Of a stretch of DNA of 11,622 bases, positions 1 to 7,200 are shown in pieces. The position numbers were made by a program, and so were the translations under genes. Within the stretch, counting starts at the first letter, position 1. Every line of letters begins with the position of its first letter. Origin of the DNA: Methanosarcinaceae archaeon (lineage in GTDB: Archaea > Halobacteriota > Methanosarcinia > Methanosarcinales > Methanosarcinaceae); contig JAGAEB010000144.1 of the NCBI GenBank assembly GCA_017613335.1, positions 1-11,622 of the forward strand. Reading direction: 5' to 3'. A model generated the notes under the pieces. The model saw only the letters and a program-made list of their open reading frames with translations. It did no database searches and was not told where the DNA came from.

Positions 1-2
1 AC

Positions 3-296
3 ACAATCGCAAAATACGCAGGAATCAATGACACGGAAATGGACCTTTTCTTCGCAGGCCTCATCAGAAGAGCCCGCTACTACGAAGAGATCGAAGCAGA
101 AGCAGACAACACCGCTGCACCGTCTCCCTACCTGATGAAATTCGAGACCGATGATGAGATCCCGGCGGAAAATCTCTTCTTTGCCGGCCTCATTCAGAGA
201 ATAAGATACTACGATGCTTTTGAAAAGATCACGGAAAAGAAGACATTCAGACAGACGACGATCGCGTCCGGATCATTTCTCCCGGTCAACGGATGA
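3..296 (+). CDS. 3' end of an unrecognised protein with a duplicated FFAGLIxRxRYY motif (5' truncated)
   Basis: The frame is open to the left edge of the window, so this is the C-terminal 97 residues of a longer protein; an internal ATG at 39 is probably not the start. Codon choice (many GAA, ATC, CTC, GGC) resembles the neighbouring real genes. The visible part reads TIAKYAGINDTEMDLFFAGL onward and contains two copies of a helical-looking segment, DLFFAGLIRRARYYEEI and NLFFAGLIQRIRYYDAF, about 43 residues apart, joined by a charged linker. I do not recognise the family. The aromatic/arginine spacing suggests paired amphipathic helices (inference). It converges on the Spx-like gene, with a hairpin between them. 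No function is assigned. Confidence 0.6.
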   Translation, partial: TIAKYAGINDTEMDLFFAGLIRRARYYEEIEAEADNTAAPSPYLMKFETDDEIPAENLFFAGLIQRIRYYDAFEKITEKKTFRQTTIASGSFLPVNG

Positions 297-395
297 GAAT
301 GAAAGGATGTTGTCCGGTCATCCGGATGCCGGGTGTCCGCACCGTCTTTCTGAATGCTGCGGCCGGACCGGATCTGTTCCGGGCGCCGGAAATTG

Positions 396-427
396 TGTTC
401 AGTCTGCCTGTTCCGGCGGACTGAACA
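396..427. terminator. Strong hairpin between convergent genes
   Basis: TGTTCAGTCTGCC pairs with GGCGGACTGAACA across a 6-nt loop: 13 pairs, of which one is a G-T wobble. It sits 100 bp past the stop of the left gene and about 59 bp past the stop of the Spx-like gene, so it could end or protect both transcripts. There is no adjacent T-run, and archaeal termination usually relies on T-runs, so a role in mRNA 3'-end stability is equally possible. The rest of 297-485 holds only short CCGG-rich palindromes such as CATCCGGATG. Confidence 0.45.
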
Positions 428-485
428 TCTGATCCGGATCCGGACAGAGGGCTGCCCGGAGAGCATCACGGCAGACCGGCTGCGG

Positions 486-854
486 TCATTTCAGAAGAAC
501 ATTCCATTCTTCTTCTTTGAATCCGACAAGAACTGTTTTTCCGTCACCGGTGATCAGGATCGGTCTTTTGACGAGCATGCCGTCCGTCGCCAGGAGAGAG
601 ATCTGTTCCTCATCAGACATGGCAGGGATCCTGTCTTTCAGTTCCATGGATCTGTAAAGCTGTCCGCTCGTATTATAGAAACGTTTCAGAGGGAGTCCCG
701 ATGTTTTCTGCCATCCGCGGAGTTCTTCTGCTGACGGATTTTCTTCTTTGATCGGACGGATGTCATACGGGATATCGTGTTCATCAAGCCATTTCCGGGC
801 TTTTCTGCATGTCGTGCATTTTTCATAGCAGACAAAGACGGCTTTTCCGGTCAT
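486..854 (-). CDS. Spx/ArsC-related thioredoxin-fold protein (arsenate reductase family)
   Basis: This 122-residue protein has the usual length and pattern of the ArsC/Spx/MgsR family. An N-terminal beta strand leads into a CTTC redox motif (Cys13, Cys16), with a further Cys9. The middle carries KRFYNTSGQLYR (57-68), the conserved LKDRIP and DGMLVKRPIL (KRP at 96-98), and the C-terminus is GFKEEEW. Members with CxxC are thiol-redox proteins; some (Spx) bind RNA polymerase in Firmicutes and others have unknown substrates, so arsenate reduction is not established. The gene lies 34 bp downstream of the larA homologue on the same strand, suggesting co-transcription. Its ribosome site is the GTGATC just upstream of ATG. 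An ancestral or transferred origin cannot be judged here. Confidence 0.9.
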   Translation of the reverse strand: MTGKAVFVCYEKCTTCRKARKWLDEHDIPYDIRPIKEENPSAEELRGWQKTSGLPLKRFYNTSGQLYRSMELKDRIPAMSDEEQISLLATDGMLVKRPILITGDGKTVLVGFKEEEWNVLLK

Positions 855-855
855 C

Positions 856-865
856 TGTGATCACA
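856..865 (-). promoter_or_regulatory. Palindromic ribosome binding site of the Spx-like gene
   Basis: On the minus strand the leader reads AGGATGTGATCACAG and then ATG. GTGATC is complementary to the archaeal 16S rRNA 3' end and lies 4 nt before the start codon, which supports the ATG at 854. The site is embedded in a perfect 10-bp palindrome, TGTGATCACA, which could pair on itself or be a protein site; the latter is speculative. Confidence 0.4.
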
Positions 866-888
866 TCCTGTTACTGAATCTCTCTTTC

Positions 889-2139
889 TCATTCCTGTGT
901 CGGAAGCGTCTGTCCGCCGTAGGGGATGAAGCTGAACTTCGTGTCCGGGTCATTTCTGAGGACATCATCGATCGCTGCCTGAACGGATACGGCCGGGATG
1001 AAAAAGGCTTCTTCTGCTTTTTCCGCTGTCAGGGATGAGACGAGGTAGATCTTATACCGCATGGCGGCGGCGGCCGTTTTTGCGGCTTTGTGTCCGCCGA
1101 ATTCGAATTCGCGGCTGAAACGCTCGACAGCATCTTCTTTTGTCCGGCATTCACGGTTCCATCTGTCATAAATGTCATTTCCGATGCCGTCACGGCATTC
1201 CGAAACGACGATGACGGATCCGCCTTCGCGGACGGCCTGAACGGCATTGTCGAGCGCCTTGTTAGTCTGGTAGAGATTGATGTCTTTCGGATAGCCGCCG
1301 CAGGAGACGATGACTGCATCCGCCGGCGTGACTTTCACTTTATACATCCTGTCGACGACTTCCACGCCCGCGCGGTGCGCTTCGATGTAATGGCCGGCAA
1401 ATGCGGCGATGACATTTTTATGACTGTCGATAACGACATTCAGGATGAAATCAAGGCCGACCATGCCGGCCGCTTCTTCAAGATCCAGGCGGACCGGACT
1501 GTCCGTCCTTCCGGAAACGGCGTTTTTCTCGATCATCCTTTTGTGATTGGCAATGACGGCATCTTTTGAACTGACGCCCGGAAGGATCGACTTGGCGCCG
1601 CCGCTGTAGCCGGCATAATAGTGAAAACCGATCTCTCCGACAGCGACCAGAAGATCATTTTCCGCGATATCCTCATAGATTTCGACAGGTGTTCCGCGGG
1701 AAGTTTCTCCGAAATGTCTGACCGGATATGAACCGACTTCATGCTGAACGCACCTGATCCGGCGGTATATCTCTTCCCCGGTGATCTTAATGCATTCTTC
1801 TTCCGTCAGCGACCGGTGAAGGCCGAGCGCAAAATAAATCGTGATGTTCTCATCAGGAACGCCCGCTTTGCCGAGTTCTTCCAGAACGAACGGCAGAATG
1901 ACGGCCGTCGGCGTGGGGCGTGTGATGTCGTTGACAAAAAGAGCGATCCTGTCGGACGGGCCGGCCATCTCACAAAGACGCTTCGTTCCGATCGGGTTTT
2001 CCAGCGCACGGCGTATGATCTCAGACGGCGATCCGCCCGACTCTTCAGCAGAATGCGGCAGGATCGTCGACAGGAAATTCCTGTCAGGAATTTCAGCGGA
2101 AAGTTCTGTGCTTCCGTAAGGAACAGTGATCAGAGTCAT
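889..2139 (-). CDS. larA: LarA-type nickel-pincer enzyme (lactate racemase homologue, DUF2088)
   Basis: The open frame reaches 2148 (419 residues) and aligns end to end with LarA. Numbering from that longer start, the residues known from Lactobacillus plantarum LarA are all present: Asp74 and Arg77 in NDITRPTP, His111 in GLHRSLTEEE, His176 in GFHYYAGYSGG, Lys186 in GGAKSILPG (the lysine that holds the nickel-pincer nucleotide), His202 in ANHKRM, and Gln294/Lys297 in YQTNKALDNA. The protein is cytoplasmic, with no signal peptide. I prefer the start at 2139 (MTLITVPYG, 416 residues): it fits family N-termini and lies about 26 bp from a TATA box, as a leaderless transcript would; ATG 2148 remains possible. 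The substrate may be lactate or another 2-hydroxyacid, since LarA homologues act on several. No larB, larC or larE cofactor gene is visible nearby. Confidence 0.88.
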   Translation of the reverse strand: MTLITVPYGSTELSAEIPDRNFLSTILPHSAEESGGSPSEIIRRALENPIGTKRLCEMAGPSDRIALFVNDITRPTPTAVILPFVLEELGKAGVPDENITIYFALGLHRSLTEEECIKITGEEIYRRIRCVQHEVGSYPVRHFGETSRGTPVEIYEDIAENDLLVAVGEIGFHYYAGYSGGAKSILPGVSSKDAVIANHKRMIEKNAVSGRTDSPVRLDLEEAAGMVGLDFILNVVIDSHKNVIAAFAGHYIEAHRAGVEVVDRMYKVKVTPADAVIVSCGGYPKDINLYQTNKALDNAVQAVREGGSVIVVSECRDGIGNDIYDRWNRECRTKEDAVERFSREFEFGGHKAAKTAAAAMRYKIYLVSSLTAEKAEEAFFIPAVSVQAAIDDVLRNDPDTKFSFIPYGGQTLPTQE

Positions 2140-2162
2140 AAAGCCCATTCATGACGATTCAG

Positions 2163-2170
2163 TTATAAAT
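2163..2170 (-). promoter_or_regulatory. TATA box of the larA homologue
   Basis: The minus strand reads ATTTATAA, a near-ideal archaeal TATA box, in otherwise GC-rich surroundings. Initiation about 26 bp downstream would fall near 2140, right at the ATG at 2139, implying a leaderless mRNA. No GGAGG-like ribosome site is seen before either candidate start, in agreement. Confidence 0.5.
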
Positions 2171-2315
2171 CATCTTCGCTGACACCGGAAAAATCTTCCG
2201 GATGTTTTCTGTCCGGTCTTCCCGTTTTTCGCCGGCTCCGGTCTCCGCCGCCCGGACGATCCCGAAATTTCCGGAAGATCCTGCTGTCCTTCCGATTCCG
2301 GCATTTCAGGAAATT

Positions 2316-2371
2316 CTTCTGTCCTTCCGTCCTTCTGTCCTTCTGTCCTTCCGTCCTTCTGTCCTTCCGTC
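2316..2371. repeat. Tandem 8-bp repeat, 7 copies of CTTCYGTC
   Basis: Seven back-to-back 8-mers occur, four CTTCTGTC and three CTTCCGTC, with no interruption. The plus strand is almost pure pyrimidine. Because 8 is not a multiple of 3, copy-number change would shift any reading frame, which argues that the region is not coding. Copy change would alter the spacing inside the divergent promoter region. Confidence 0.85.
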
Positions 2372-2534
2372 CTGCCGATCCGCCGGATTTCATGGTTCTT
2401 CTGCCCGGACAATTTTCTGATCTTCTGTGTTCTTCCGGCCGGATACGGGCATTTCCGGCAGAATTTCCGTTTATAATCCGATTCTGACGGCTTTCTCATG
2501 TGAACATTTAAATTATATCATCTGATTTATCACA

Positions 2535-2544
2535 TATTTATTTA
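2535..2544 (+). promoter_or_regulatory. Candidate TATA box for the condensin-locus operon
   Basis: TATTTATTTA lies in the only AT-rich island upstream of the 477-aa gene. Initiation about 25 bp downstream would be near 2565, giving a leader of about 40 nt containing the AGGGGAT ribosome site (2591-2597). Another TATA-like word, ATTTAAATTATAT near 2506, is an alternative. Confidence 0.35.
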
Positions 2545-2558
2545 CTCATCACGACACA

Positions 2559-2570
2559 GTCTGTACAGAC
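2559..2570. promoter_or_regulatory. 12-bp palindrome at the expected start site of the operon
   Basis: GTCTGTACAGAC is a perfect inverted repeat with no spacer. If the TATA word at 2535 is used, it straddles the predicted transcription start, where archaeal repressors commonly bind. The operator role is inference from position and symmetry only. Confidence 0.3.
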
Positions 2571-2602
2571 CGTTTATCAAAATTCAGGACAGGGGATTCA
2601 GA

Positions 2603-4036
2603 ATGGCTGAAAACAATGATAATGACAAAGGAACAGGACGTTTCGGAAAGATCCATTACAACCGCACGGCCGGCATGGAAAAACAGATTTTTGACGATGT
2701 CATGGAAAAGGTCAACGGACAGATCGAAAAGATGGTCAAAGATCTGCAGGAGACTGTTGAAACGGACATCCGCAATGACCTGCAGCCGGAAACGGCGCCG
2801 TATGACCGTCTGCGTCTGATCGAACAAAGGATCCACGAAATTTCCAAAACGCAGGACGGCATTGTCCGTGAGATCGTCGATCTGAAATCGCTGATGGAGA
2901 AAATCTCAAAAGAGCTCAGCAGGGTTTCCTCTGAAGTCGCCGTCTGTCAGGCGGATTTCAAAGAATCAAAAGTATCCGGACAGACACTGAACGCTTATGC
3001 TGCCGGCCGGTCATCGTCAGTTCAGACGTCACCGGACAGGGCATCATCAGATGTCCCGCAGGCCGCATCCGCTGCCGGAGCCGGAAAACAGGCAGAGCCT
3101 TCAGCAGATCCGTTTTCCGGCATCCTGTCCGAAAAATCAGGCACACCGTACAAAAGCTACTTTGAAGATCCGCAGATCACACGCTACGCTGACAGACCGT
3201 CCGCCGGCAGCCTCGACAGGCCGTCTGCCGGAAGCTCTGCCCGCCCGGCAGCGACATCATCCGGAAACACAGCGCCGCGCAGACCTGCAGACCCTGCGCC
3301 GTCCGCCGGTTATATCAGTTCCGTTGCCGGCCGGTCAAAAGCGGAATGGCCGTCGCCGGTCATCACGCCGGCAGGACAGGCTCCTGAACCGAAACTGCTC
3401 TTTGAGGAACTGCCCGGAAGCAAACAGAAAGCGGTGATCAATGAATACATCCCCGGCTCTTCCGCATCTGCTGTCTATGCTTCCGGAAATGTCATGAAAG
3501 GATCCGAAGCAGCTGATCCGTTTGACATCAGAAACCGCCGCAGCGCCGGCCCGTCCGCCGCTTCTGACGAATCAGTGACCGCATCACAGTCCCCCCTGTC
3601 CGGTTCCTCACAGTCTTCTCCGTCCGGTCCCTCTCAGTCCTCTCTGTCCGGTTCCCCGCAGTCTTCCCTGTCCGGTTCCTCACAGTCCTCCCCTTCCGGT
3701 TCCCCACAGTCTTCTCTGTCCGGTTCCTCACAGTCCTCTCCGTCTGCTTCATCAAAACCGGCAGGCGGTCCGGTTGACCCGTACGGCGTTGCCCCGACTC
3801 TTCCCAAAAACTCTTCCGGCCGCGGCCGGGTCTCCCCTGCGAAATATGTCTATACGGACGATGACGACGGCATCGACTATAACAAAGACTGTGAATACAT
3901 CTACGCCGAAAGCGGCCCTTCAGGCCGTCCGGTCAAAAAAGGAAACAGCAAAGGATCACAGCCCAAACAGGAAAAGACGATCGTCAATGACGATGAAGGC
4001 AGCGAACTGATCATGCGATCAGATGACTGCTTCTGA
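2603..4036 (+). CDS. Unrecognised coiled-coil and low-complexity protein encoded upstream of smc
   Basis: I do not recognise a family for this 477-residue protein. Residues 1-20 are polar. Residues about 22-125 are rich in heptad-like E, K, I and L (MEKVNGQIEKMVKDLQETVE, LRLIEQRIHEISKTQDGIV, LMEKISKELSRVSSEV) and predict a coiled coil. Residues about 130-410 are Ser/Pro/Ala/Gly-rich and probably disordered. They include a near-duplicated DRPSAGSLDRPSAGSSARPA and a 24-bp (8-residue) tandem array at residues 329-384. The tail has a conserved-looking acidic segment (YVYTDDDDGIDYNKDCEYIY, from 415), then a basic patch and a second acidic end. There is no signal peptide or membrane segment. The ATG is supported by AGGGGAT 5 nt upstream. 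It is the first gene of the presumed smc-scpA-scpB operon, 171 bp before smc, so a condensin-linked role is likely but inferred only from position. Confidence 0.85.
   Translation: MAENNDNDKGTGRFGKIHYNRTAGMEKQIFDDVMEKVNGQIEKMVKDLQETVETDIRNDLQPETAPYDRLRLIEQRIHEISKTQDGIVREIVDLKSLMEKISKELSRVSSEVAVCQADFKESKVSGQTLNAYAAGRSSSVQTSPDRASSDVPQAASAAGAGKQAEPSADPFSGILSEKSGTPYKSYFEDPQITRYADRPSAGSLDRPSAGSSARPAATSSGNTAPRRPADPAPSAGYISSVAGRSKAEWPSPVITPAGQAPEPKLLFEELPGSKQKAVINEYIPGSSASAVYASGNVMKGSEAADPFDIRNRRSAGPSAASDESVTASQSPLSGSSQSSPSGPSQSSLSGSPQSSLSGSSQSSPSGSPQSSLSGSSQSSPSASSKPAGGPVDPYGVAPTLPKNSSGRGRVSPAKYVYTDDDDGIDYNKDCEYIYAESGPSGRPVKKGNSKGSQPKQEKTIVNDDEGSELIMRSDDCF
3587..3754 (+). repeat. In-frame 24-bp tandem repeat, 7 copies, encoding QSSxSGSS-type octapeptides
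   Basis: Seven consecutive 24-bp units each begin with CAGTC and encode variants of Q-S-[SP]-[LP]-S-[GA]-[SP]-[SP]. Third-position differences between units show partial divergence, while the length stays exactly in frame. The last unit (QSSPSASS) is the most degenerate. The array lies wholly inside the disordered region of the 477-aa protein. Confidence 0.9.
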
Positions 4037-4045
4037 GATTCAGGC

Positions 4046-4069
4046 ATCAGGCCGGCTCTGTGGCCTGAT
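4046..4069 (+). terminator. Hairpin directly after the 477-aa gene
   Basis: ATCAGGCC pairs perfectly with GGCCTGAT across an 8-nt loop, starting 10 nt after the stop codon. No T-run follows. It may trim or partly attenuate transcription before smc, or stabilise the upstream mRNA end. The rest of the 171-bp gap holds a direct repeat of GATCCTGTCCSGATC and a short inverted repeat, TCCGGT-ctg-ACCGGA (4148-4162). Confidence 0.35.
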
Positions 4070-4195
4070 ATCTGATGATCCTGTCCCGATCACTCTGATG
4101 ATCTTTCCTGAACATTCTGACTCTTCCGGCGATCCTGTCCGGATCTTTCCGGTCTGACCGGATCTATGATTTTGTCTCTGAAACATGCAAAAAAT

Positions 4196-4200
4196 GGAGA
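4196..4200 (+). promoter_or_regulatory. Ribosome binding site that fixes the TTG start of smc
   Basis: GGAGA lies 7 nt before TTG at 4208. The upstream in-frame ATG at 4166 has no ribosome site and would add 14 residues not seen in archaeal SMC proteins, so the TTG is preferred. Confidence 0.6.
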
Positions 4201-4207
4201 ACCGACT

Positions 4208-7200
4208 TTGAAAATAAAAGAGATCGAATTTACGAATTTCAAATCATTCGGCAAAAAGGTCCGGATCCCTTTTTACGGCGGCTTTACGGCGATTTCCGGG
4301 CCGAACGGAAGCGGTAAATCCAACATCATCGACGGTGTTCTTTTTGCTCTCGGTCTTTCCGGTTCACGGACGATGCGCGCGGAGAAACTGACGGATCTGA
4401 TCTACAATCCGGGCGATCCCAAATTAAAACCTGATTTCGCAGAAGTCATCATCACATTCGACAATACGGACAGACAGGCGCCCGTCGACAGCGATTCCTT
4501 TACGATCGCCAGGAAAGTCCGTCAGACGAAATCCGGTTCATACAGTTACTACTATTTTAACGGCAGACAGGTCAGCCAGACAGACATCCACGAACTTCTG
4601 GCCAAGGTCGGCGTCACGCCCGAAGGTTACAATGTCGTGATGCAGGGAGATGTCGCCCAGATCACAGCCCGCATGAGTTCGACCGAAAGGCGCCGCATCA
4701 TCGATGATATCGCCGGCGTTTCCGAATTTGACGAAAAGAAAGAAAAAGCGCTCGGAGAGCTGGATATCGTCAAAGACAGGATAGAAAAGGTCGATATCAT
4801 CATCGAAGAAGTCAAAGACCGTCTGGAAAGACTCTCCGGCGAGAGAGAGACCGCGCTGAAATATCAGGCTCTCCGTGACGAAAAGAAAAAATTCGAAGGT
4901 TATCTGCTTCTCTCAAAACTCAGAGACGCCCGCCTGGAACTGCAGAACATCGACCGCGAGATTTCCGATTTCTCCGCGAAAAAAGAAAAGAACGACGAAC
5001 GCATCCGCGCTCTTGAAGAAGATATCGGAAAACGGACAGATGCGCTTGACAGACTCTCCGCCGACATCCGTCTCAAAGGCGAAGACGAACAGATCCGCAT
5101 CCGCCGTGAGATCGAAACGGTCAAAGGCGACATTTCCCGCGCCGAAGAAAAGATCCGTCTTCTCGAATCCGAAGAAAGCACTTATGATTCCAGGCGCCGT
5201 GAACTTTTCCTCAGGATCGACAGCCTCAAAAAAGAATCCGAAGAAGCCGACGGGAAACTGAAAGAAGAAAAGGAACGCGAAGACGTCCTGCTGAAAGAAA
5301 AATCCGACAGACTCTCCGACAGAAGATCCGTTGAGATCCGGATCGCCCGCATCAACGAAAAATACGCTGAAAAAGCCGCCGTCCTGGCTCAGATGCGCAA
5401 AGATGCCGACGCCGTCAAAGAAGAAAAATCAGCGCTTGTCCTTGAAGAAGACAGGATCTACGACTCTCTCCGCCGCAAAAGCGATGAGATCCGCGAGATC
5501 GAATCAGAGATCAGGGACGCCCGGGAAAAGGCCGCCAATTCCCAATCGGACATAAACGCCGTTCTGTATGAAAAAGAGAAATTCCGTTCCGAAGCGGACT
5601 CTCTCAAAAAAGACATTGCTGACCTTGAATCGGCGCATCAGAAAAAACTGAATGAAAGAAAAGCGCTCGATGAACGCCGTGACAGAGCGGAAGCCGAATA
5701 CACGCGTCTTGAAGCCCGTGTCCGCGCCAATGATGAAGGCGCAAGTTATTCACATGCGGTCGAAGACATCCTGAAAGCTTCTCAGTCCGGAGAGCTTGCC
5801 GGCATCTGCGGAACTGTCGCCGATCTGGGGTCCGTCGACAATGCTTATGCGACAGCGCTTGAAACGGCGGCCGGCGGCAAAATGCAGGCGATCGTCGTCG
5901 AAACGGATTCTGACGCCGCCCAGGCGATCAATTATCTCAGGCACCGGAACAAAGGCCGTGCCACATTTCTGCCGATGACCAAAATGGAACGTCGCAGACA
6001 GCTGCGCGAGCCGGACGATCTTCCGGGCTATATCGGCTATGCCGTCGACCTGATCTCCTGTGATCCTTCTTATGATGCGGCTTTCTGGTATGTTTTCAGG
6101 GATACGGTCGTTATCGATACGCTTGAAAATGCCAGGCTTTCCATCGGCCATTACCGCATGGTCACGCTTGAAGGCGACATTCTGGAAAAGAGCGGCGCCA
6201 TGGTCGGCGGTTCCGTTTCATCGAAGTCGCGGATTTCTTTTGCCGCCAGCGAACGCGAAAGACTAGAAACGCTCAAAGAAGAGATCCGGGATATTTACAG
6301 GAACCGTGAACTCCTCATCCGCGCCGCAGACGACATCAGCGACAAGATAAGCATTGCCGAAAAGCGCGTCTCGACACTCGAAAACGAGATCAGCCGCAGG
6401 GATGTCGTCATCGGGGAGATTAAAGGACGCGAAGGCCGCCTCGCTGATGTCCTGGCTGAAAAAAACGGACGCATCGACGGGCTGAAGGGCGAATCCGAAC
6501 AACTGCGTGTCAGGATGAATGAAGTGACCGGGAAAAAAACAGATGCTGAAAAGCGTCTCGCAGACATTTCCGACGGGATCGCCAAGGCTGAAGCAGAACT
6601 CAATGATCCGGAAACGGAAGAGCTTTCCGCCAAAGCCTCGTATCTCGACAATGAGATCAAACGTCTTGAATCACGTCTCTCCGATGTGAAAAGCGATATC
6701 AATTCCTATGAGATGCAGATCGGAAATCTGACGGAGAAGTCTGAGGATGCCAGGAATCAGATCCGGGAGATCGATGACAAAAAGAAGACAGGCCGCGAAC
6801 GCATCAGCGCTTTCCGTCTCGAGATCGAAGAGAACAGGAAGAAGGTCGCCGCTGATGAAGAACGCGAGAAGGCTCTGTCCGATGAGCTGAAAGAGCTCCA
6901 GGATAAAAGAGCCGTCCTTGAAAAGGAGAAAAATGATGTCGTCCTGAATCTGGAAAGAGCCAAAAATGCACGCGCTGAACTCGACCGCCGGGAAGAAGCC
7001 TGCCGTCTGGCGCGCCGCTCTCTTGACGATCAGGTCACATCGCTGTCTGAAGAAGTCAGAGCCCGCGGTCTTGAAGAGTCGGATGACGTTCCGGCATATC
7101 AGTCTGTCAGCATGACGATCGAGGCGCTTGAAAAACAGATGACTGCTCTTGAACCTGTCAACATGCGCGCCATCTCCGATTACGAAGAAGAAGAAAAAAG

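Larger units (their letters stand above)
2171..2602. other. Gene-free divergent intergenic region
   Basis: This stretch of about 430 bp lies between the larA homologue (leftward) and the condensin-locus operon (rightward). The left 330 bp is CCGG-rich and pyrimidine-rich on the plus strand. It includes a small hairpin CCGGAA-aaatc-TTCCGG (2185-2201) and an 8-bp tandem array. The right 100 bp is AT-rich, with several TATA-like words (TTTATAAT near 2470, ATTTAAATTATAT near 2506, TATTTATTTA at 2535) and a 12-bp palindrome. Open frames here on the minus strand arise from the repeat and have no recognisable protein content. No RNA gene was recognised. Confidence 0.6.

Noticed and set aside
354..734. 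126-aa plus-strand frame
   Set aside because: It overlaps most of the Spx-like gene in antisense and the intergenic hairpin; no protein similarity or ribosome site is evident.
1090..1569. 159-aa plus-strand frame inside larA
   Set aside because: It is antisense to conserved LarA residues and explained by the reverse frame of that gene.
2170..2499. 109-aa minus-strand frame upstream of larA, with RTEGQKDG repeats
   Set aside because: Its repeat is the 8-bp array read in frame; composition is unlike neighbouring genes and a second frame over the same array is equally open.
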